From contig JAAUYS010000070.1 of assembly GCA_014804995.1 (NCBI GenBank), positions 1 through 32,756 of the forward strand: a stretch of DNA of 32,756 nt, written 5' to 3'. Below the pieces are notes generated by a model. It did no database searches and was not told where the DNA came from. It saw only the letters and a list, made by a program, of their open reading frames with translations. Positions 28,575 through 32,756 of this stretch are shown piece by piece; the stretch's first letter is position 1; each line of letters begins with the position of its first letter. A program made the translations under genes and the position numbers. This DNA comes from Clostridia bacterium (lineage in GTDB: Bacteria; Bacillota; Clostridia; Christensenellales; Borkfalkiaceae).

Positions 28575-31040
28575 TTAATTTTTGTGAACTCCGGCAAGCG
28601 TAGGAACTAGCGATTTTGTTTGTTCAGCCGTATGCATTACTTCAACCTTAGATTGACCGTTCTCATAATAGAACACCGTAGAGTCGGTATCGAACTTTTT
28701 GTTGAACTTGTTGTCGTTGGAAATAGTTGTACTTCTTGATACGTCTTCCTTGAAATACGACTTGTCATAGCCACTAGCATAACTTATGTTCTTTTTTGCA
28801 AACACGCAACCTATAACCTTTGCCGCGCCGTTGCCGTAAGTCGAATCAACCTGCATATCGAAGTTTACAGATTTTGTAGAGCTGAAATAGCAGTTTTCTA
28901 CAAGGGCGTACGCACCTGCACGGAGCGAGATATCCGTACCCGTAGTGGCGTGGTAATAGTTATTGTACATATGCATATTCGCCTGTCTTGCAAGCGGTAA
29001 CCTGCTCTTGCAACCGTTATAGTAGTTGTGGTGGAAAGTAATATTTGCCGTCGTCTGGGAATTGGAACCACCGATAAGTCCGGTTTTGTGCGTTCCGTTA
29101 TAGTTGTTGTAAGAAATAGTTACGTTAGAAAGTCCCTTAAAGTCTGTAGAACCGTCGCCGTCGTGCTTATCCTGCTCGTTACAAACGTCCCAATAGTTCA
29201 TACCTTCTTCAAAGGTATTGTGGTGAACCCAGAAGTTTTTACTGTCAAAATCAGCAAAACTTGACGCACTGGTCTTGCCACCCTCAAACGAACAAGCGTC
29301 CTCGGTATAGTCTTCAAACGTTAAGTTTCTTACTTCTATTGAGTTGCAGTTTTTAAAGGTCATACCCCACTGGAATATACGAGCATCAGTACCGATACCT
29401 TCTACGGTAACGTTTTTAACTCCGGAAATACTGCAATCATTCCAGGCGCTATCAAACTCATCTTTGCTTGCATCGTACTTTGCTTTACTGTTAAGCCCGT
29501 TCAGCTTTGTGTATACAGATTCATCAAGAGTATTAAAACCATCACTAATAAGCGTATCTTGACTAATATCTATACTTTTTGTGGTACCTTCCGGAACGTA
29601 TTTTTTAAGCAAAGTAGTGGTTTTACTTGTACCTTTAACCTTATCGGGAGTAATCGGCACATAGCTACCGTCTTTATTCTGAGTACTCTCTTCAACGTGG
29701 TTCCAAGTGGCGGCACCTACCGTGCCGATAATACGCACGATAAGCGGAGTTGAAGTGCCTGCATTCTGTAATATGCTTACAATACCGGTGCGCGTTGAAC
29801 CGTTTACCGTTGCCTTAACAGTATTTTTCGTAGCTTCGTCAACGTAAACGATAACTGCATTTTTCTTAGGCGTGCCGTCGTCATTATAAGCGCCTACGCC
29901 CGAAGTGTAATTGAAGTGTGCGTAGCCCGAACGGTCGTAAGCCTTAGTCGTTACAGATACTTCCTTTGACTGAGAACCGGCTTCAACCTTTATCGTATAA
30001 GCGCTTTCTTTTTTAAGTCCTACTATATCTGCGCGCACTGTTTTTTCCGTATTGTTTACACGAATCAACGCGCTGTCAATATTTGTGAATTTGCTGTCGC
30101 TTGCGCCCTTGTAGGATACTGTATAATCACTGCTCTTATTTAAGCTACCTACTACGGGGAATTCTACGTAAGCGCCTTCTTCGTAACCGGCGTAGCTAGT
30201 TATACTAAGGTTAGTGGTTGTAATCTTATCAAACTTAGCATAGAAGGTCTTATTACCCTTATCGGTTGACAAAATCTTTTCTACAGGGGAGCCTGTAAAG
30301 TTACTGTTTGTGTACCAGCCTTCAAAAGTGTATCCGCTTTTTTCAGCCTGGGGAAGGGTAACTTCTTTACCCTCTATATAAGAAGTTACGTTACTGCCTT
30401 TAAGCGTACCGCCGTTCAGTTCAAGCGTTACGGTGCGAATAACTACGGATGAACCGGTAATCCATTCGCCGTAATAATGTTTATCGCCGTACTGTCCTTT
30501 GGCAATTTTAGTTTCAGGTGAACCGGTAAGGCTTTCGTTTTCGTACCAGCCGTTAAACGCAGACCCGGTCTTAGTGGGCGTAGGCAACGAAGCTTCTACG
30601 TTATAGGTGTAAGAAGTTAAACTGCCGGTATAGCTAGCATCGTCCTTAATGGTAAAGCTTACGGAATAAGTTTCAGCCTTCCATTTTGCATAGAACGTCT
30701 TATTACCTTTCTCGTTAGCTTTAATCGTAGTTACGGGGTTACCCGATAAGCTGTCGTCAGGATACCAGCCCTCAAACTCATAGTGGGCTTTTACCGCATC
30801 GGGAAGTTGTACGGCTTTGCCCGAAGTATATTTTGTAAGCTCTTCGGAAAGTGTACCGCCGTCCACGTTTAAAGTAACGGTGTACTCTTTATTGTCGCCG
30901 GTACTTCCGCTATCTTTGTCGCTATCGTTGTCGCCTTTGCCTAATAAGCCGTTGATTACGTCGCAAGCCGTTAAAGTCATTAAAGCAAACGCCATAATGA
31001 GGGCAACGGTTACTTTAAAAAGTGATTTTACAGTCTTCAC
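28575..31040 (-). CDS. secreted lipoprotein pectate lyase (PL1-like) with N-terminal InlB B-type repeats
   Basis: 821 aa; lipobox LTAC; three FxGWY...T.YAKW-type repeats; C-terminal beta-helix with DACSFEGGKTSASSFADFDSKNFWVHHNTFEEG, ISYNNYNGTHKTGLIGGSNSQTTANITFHHNYYNGCKSRLPLARQ. GTG start after GGAG. Confidence 0.88.
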   Translation of the reverse strand: MKTVKSLFKVTVALIMAFALMTLTACDVINGLLGKGDNDSDKDSGSTGDNKEYTVTLNVDGGTLSEELTKYTSGKAVQLPDAVKAHYEFEGWYPDDSLSGNPVTTIKANEKGNKTFYAKWKAETYSVSFTIKDDASYTGSLTSYTYNVEASLPTPTKTGSAFNGWYENESLTGSPETKIAKGQYGDKHYYGEWITGSSVVIRTVTLELNGGTLKGSNVTSYIEGKEVTLPQAEKSGYTFEGWYTNSNFTGSPVEKILSTDKGNKTFYAKFDKITTTNLSITSYAGYEEGAYVEFPVVGSLNKSSDYTVSYKGASDSKFTNIDSALIRVNNTEKTVRADIVGLKKESAYTIKVEAGSQSKEVSVTTKAYDRSGYAHFNYTSGVGAYNDDGTPKKNAVIVYVDEATKNTVKATVNGSTRTGIVSILQNAGTSTPLIVRIIGTVGAATWNHVEESTQNKDGSYVPITPDKVKGTSKTTTLLKKYVPEGTTKSIDISQDTLISDGFNTLDESVYTKLNGLNSKAKYDASKDEFDSAWNDCSISGVKNVTVEGIGTDARIFQWGMTFKNCNSIEVRNLTFEDYTEDACSFEGGKTSASSFADFDSKNFWVHHNTFEEGMNYWDVCNEQDKHDGDGSTDFKGLSNVTISYNNYNGTHKTGLIGGSNSQTTANITFHHNYYNGCKSRLPLARQANMHMYNNYYHATTGTDISLRAGAYALVENCYFSSTKSVNFDMQVDSTYGNGAAKVIGCVFAKKNISYASGYDKSYFKEDVSRSTTISNDNKFNKKFDTDSTVFYYENGQSKVEVMHTAEQTKSLVPTLAGVHKN
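30220..30890 (-). repeat. three tandem InlB B-type (Listeria-Bacteroides) protein repeats in the pectate lyase
   Basis: Repeats with YEFEGWYPDDSLSGNP..., SAFNGWYENESLTGSP..., YTFEGWYTNSNFTGSP..., ending FYAKW / YYGEW / FYAKF. Confidence 0.85.
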
Positions 31041-31069
31041 GCTAAATCTCCAAAAATTTTGCTAATTAT

Positions 31070-31098
31070 ATTCTACCACGAAAAATTTGAGATTTCAA
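31070..31098 (-). promoter_or_regulatory. promoter of the pectate lyase gene (TTGAAA-N17-TAGAAT)
   Basis: -35 TTGAAA (31098-31093), 17-nt spacer, -10 TAGAAT (31075-31070). Confidence 0.65.
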
Positions 31099-31136
31099 CA
31101 ATTTTTGATAAATATTTTCAATGTGAAAATTATATG

Positions 31137-31161
31137 AAAAAAGCGGTAACTATGTTACCGC
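31137..31161 (-). terminator. rho-independent terminator of the arsR-family gene
   Basis: Minus strand GCGGTAAC-ATA-GTTACCGC followed by TTTTTT. Confidence 0.85.
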
Positions 31162-31166
31162 CTGAA

Positions 31167-31505
31167 TTAACAGCCTAAAAACTCTACACCCTTTAACATA
31201 ACGTCGTTTACCGTGTCGTTTACCAAACTGTAAAATATTATCTTACCTGACCGCTCACTTTTAACTATGCCGAGGTTTTTTAAAAGCCTCAGTTGGTGTG
31301 AAACCGTCGTTTGATTTATTTCAAGCACGCGCGACAAGTCTGTTACGCACATTTCGGAAATCGCCAACGCCGAAAGCATTCTTACGCGCGTAGGGTCGGC
31401 AAAAATCGAAAAAAAGCATACGATACTGTCTAAAACGTCGCCTTCGGGGACGTATTCCTTAACCAAATCTTTCGTGCGCCTGTCCAATAACATCATTTCC
31501 TGCAT
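31167..31505 (-). CDS. ArsR/SmtB family winged-helix regulator
   Basis: 112 aa; FADPTRVRMLSALAISEMCVTDLSRVLEINQTTVSHQLRLLKNLGIVKSERSGKIIFYSL. Confidence 0.94.
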   Translation of the reverse strand: MQEMMLLDRRTKDLVKEYVPEGDVLDSIVCFFSIFADPTRVRMLSALAISEMCVTDLSRVLEINQTTVSHQLRLLKNLGIVKSERSGKIIFYSLVNDTVNDVMLKGVEFLGC

Positions 31506-31524
31506 ACGGTAACCTCCTATAAAA

Positions 31525-31554
31525 ATTATACCGCCCCGTATGCATAAGTGTCAA
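31525..31554 (-). promoter_or_regulatory. promoter of the arsR-family gene (TTGACA-N18-TATAAT)
   Basis: -35 TTGACA (31554-31549), 18-nt spacer, -10 TATAAT (31530-31525), followed by AGGAGGT and ATG at 31505. Confidence 0.75.
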
Positions 31555-31596
31555 AACGTGATAATGACGTATACTGTCATAAAACGTCTACTTTTA

Positions 31597-32756
31597 TCAT
31601 TTCGTCTCGATTGATAAAACTTTATATCCGGCGTCGGTTACAAGCTCTTTAATTTCCTCGTCGGAAACTTCTTCCCTGCTACGGATTACGGCAATCTTCT
31701 TCTTTAATTTGACGTCTACCGATACTACGTTTTTTGCAGTTGAAAGCTTATCTTCAACCCTTTTTGCGCAATGTTCGCAACACATTCCTTCAATACTGAC
31801 GATTTTTTTCATAAAATTATCTTCCTTTTTTAATTTTTTATTTTTATATAACAGAAGCCTTAAAGCGTTGCCCACTACGAAAAGCGAGCTTAAACTCATA
31901 CAAGCCGAAGCTATCATAGGATTGAACGAGAACCCGAGCGTTGAGAACGCACCGCAAGCGACGGGTATCATTATGACGTTATAGAAGAACGCCCAGAAAA
32001 GGTTTTCTTTTATATTCCGTACCGTTGCTTTACTTAAATCGAAGACGGTATCTAGCGTTCTCAAATCTTCGCTGACGAGAACTATGTCCGCCGAATCTAT
32101 TGCGACGTCCGTTCCGCTACCCATTGCAATACCCACGTCCGCCTGCTTTAACGCCGGTGAATCGTTTATGCCGTCGCCTACCATCGCAACGCAACCGCCG
32201 ATTTTCTGAACGTTTTCTACTGCCAAAAACTTGTCTTCAGGCAGAACTTCCGCAACGAATTCGTCAATTCCGACTCCGTCTGCAACGGCTTGGGCGGTCT
32301 TTTGCTCGTCGCCGGTAAGCATCGCAACACGCATATTGCGGGCTTTAATAAGTGAAATCGCCTCTTTACTGCCCTCTTTCACCGTATCGGCAATAGCAAT
32401 CAGGCACAAAACGCTTTTTTCGTCAGCAAGGTAAATTACCGTATTGCCCTTTGTGGAAAGTTCAACGGCGCGTTCTGAAACCTCTTTACTGATTTTAACG
32501 CCGTTAAGAAGCTTTGTATTACCTAAATAATACTTTTTACCGCCGTATACGGAAATAGCACCTTTACCTACTACGTACTCAAAACTTTCTACGGTAAAGC
32601 CCTCTTCCGCGTATTCTACCACGCATTTTGCGAGGGGATGATTGGAATTCTTTTCAATTCCGCAGGCAAGTTTAATTGCCCATTCTTCTTTGCAACCGAA
32701 CGTGAGAACTTGCGTTACGCGGGGTTTGCCCTCTGTAATCGTTGCCGTTTTATCCA
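31597..32756 (-). CDS. copA: Cu(I)-type P1B ATPase, C-terminal part, with C-terminal HMA domain (5' end off window)
   Basis: The frame is open past the track start at 32622: DKTATITEGKPRV...SNHPLAKCVVEYAEE..., MLTGDEQKTAQAVADGVGI, VGDGINDSPALKQADVGIAMGSGTDVAIDSADIVL, TM motifs FYN and NPMIASACMSLSS, then GMCCEHCAKRVE HMA domain. Confidence 0.93.
   Translation of the reverse strand, partial: DKTATITEGKPRVTQVLTFGCKEEWAIKLACGIEKNSNHPLAKCVVEYAEEGFTVESFEYVVGKGAISVYGGKKYYLGNTKLLNGVKISKEVSERAVELSTKGNTVIYLADEKSVLCLIAIADTVKEGSKEAISLIKARNMRVAMLTGDEQKTAQAVADGVGIDEFVAEVLPEDKFLAVENVQKIGGCVAMVGDGINDSPALKQADVGIAMGSGTDVAIDSADIVLVSEDLRTLDTVFDLSKATVRNIKENLFWAFFYNVIMIPVACGAFSTLGFSFNPMIASACMSLSSLFVVGNALRLLLYKNKKLKKEDNFMKKIVSIEGMCCEHCAKRVEDKLSTAKNVVSVDVKLKKKIAVIRSREEVSDEEIKELVTDAGYKVLSIETK

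Overview
This is a compact chromosomal window, probably from a Clostridia-like Firmicute (inferred from gene content and order). Almost every gene lies on the minus strand; leuS is the only convincing plus-strand gene. Minus-strand genes in coordinate order: pfkA (cut by the window edge), dnaE, whiA, a PHP phosphoesterase, murB, an orphan solute-binding-like protein, yebC, a TrmH/SpoU methyltransferase, rplT-rpmI-infC with an L20-type attenuator leader, thrS with a T-box leader, acpP, tex, an AlkD-like glycosylase, a hypoxanthine/uracil-DNA-glycosylase-family protein, an M16 peptidase, a YlxY-like NodB-fold protein, mutS2, a U32 peptidase, a Cof-type HAD phosphatase, uvrC, a secreted PL1 pectate lyase with InlB-type repeats, an ArsR-family regulator, and a Cu-type P1B ATPase (cut by the window edge). 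I see no tRNA, rRNA, CRISPR array, transposase or phage genes, and no clearly new multi-gene system. The strongest anomalies are: (1) an in-frame amber codon splitting thrS exactly between its TGS and catalytic parts; (2) a DKTAT variant of the invariant P-type ATPase DKTGT motif; (3) a nested CopZ-like start with its own SD at the 3' end of that ATPase gene; (4) a hairpin-dense 200-bp intergenic segment upstream of the orphan binding protein; (5) a switch-like inverted repeat in the pfkA 5'UTR. All calls come from reading the sequence; no database search was run.
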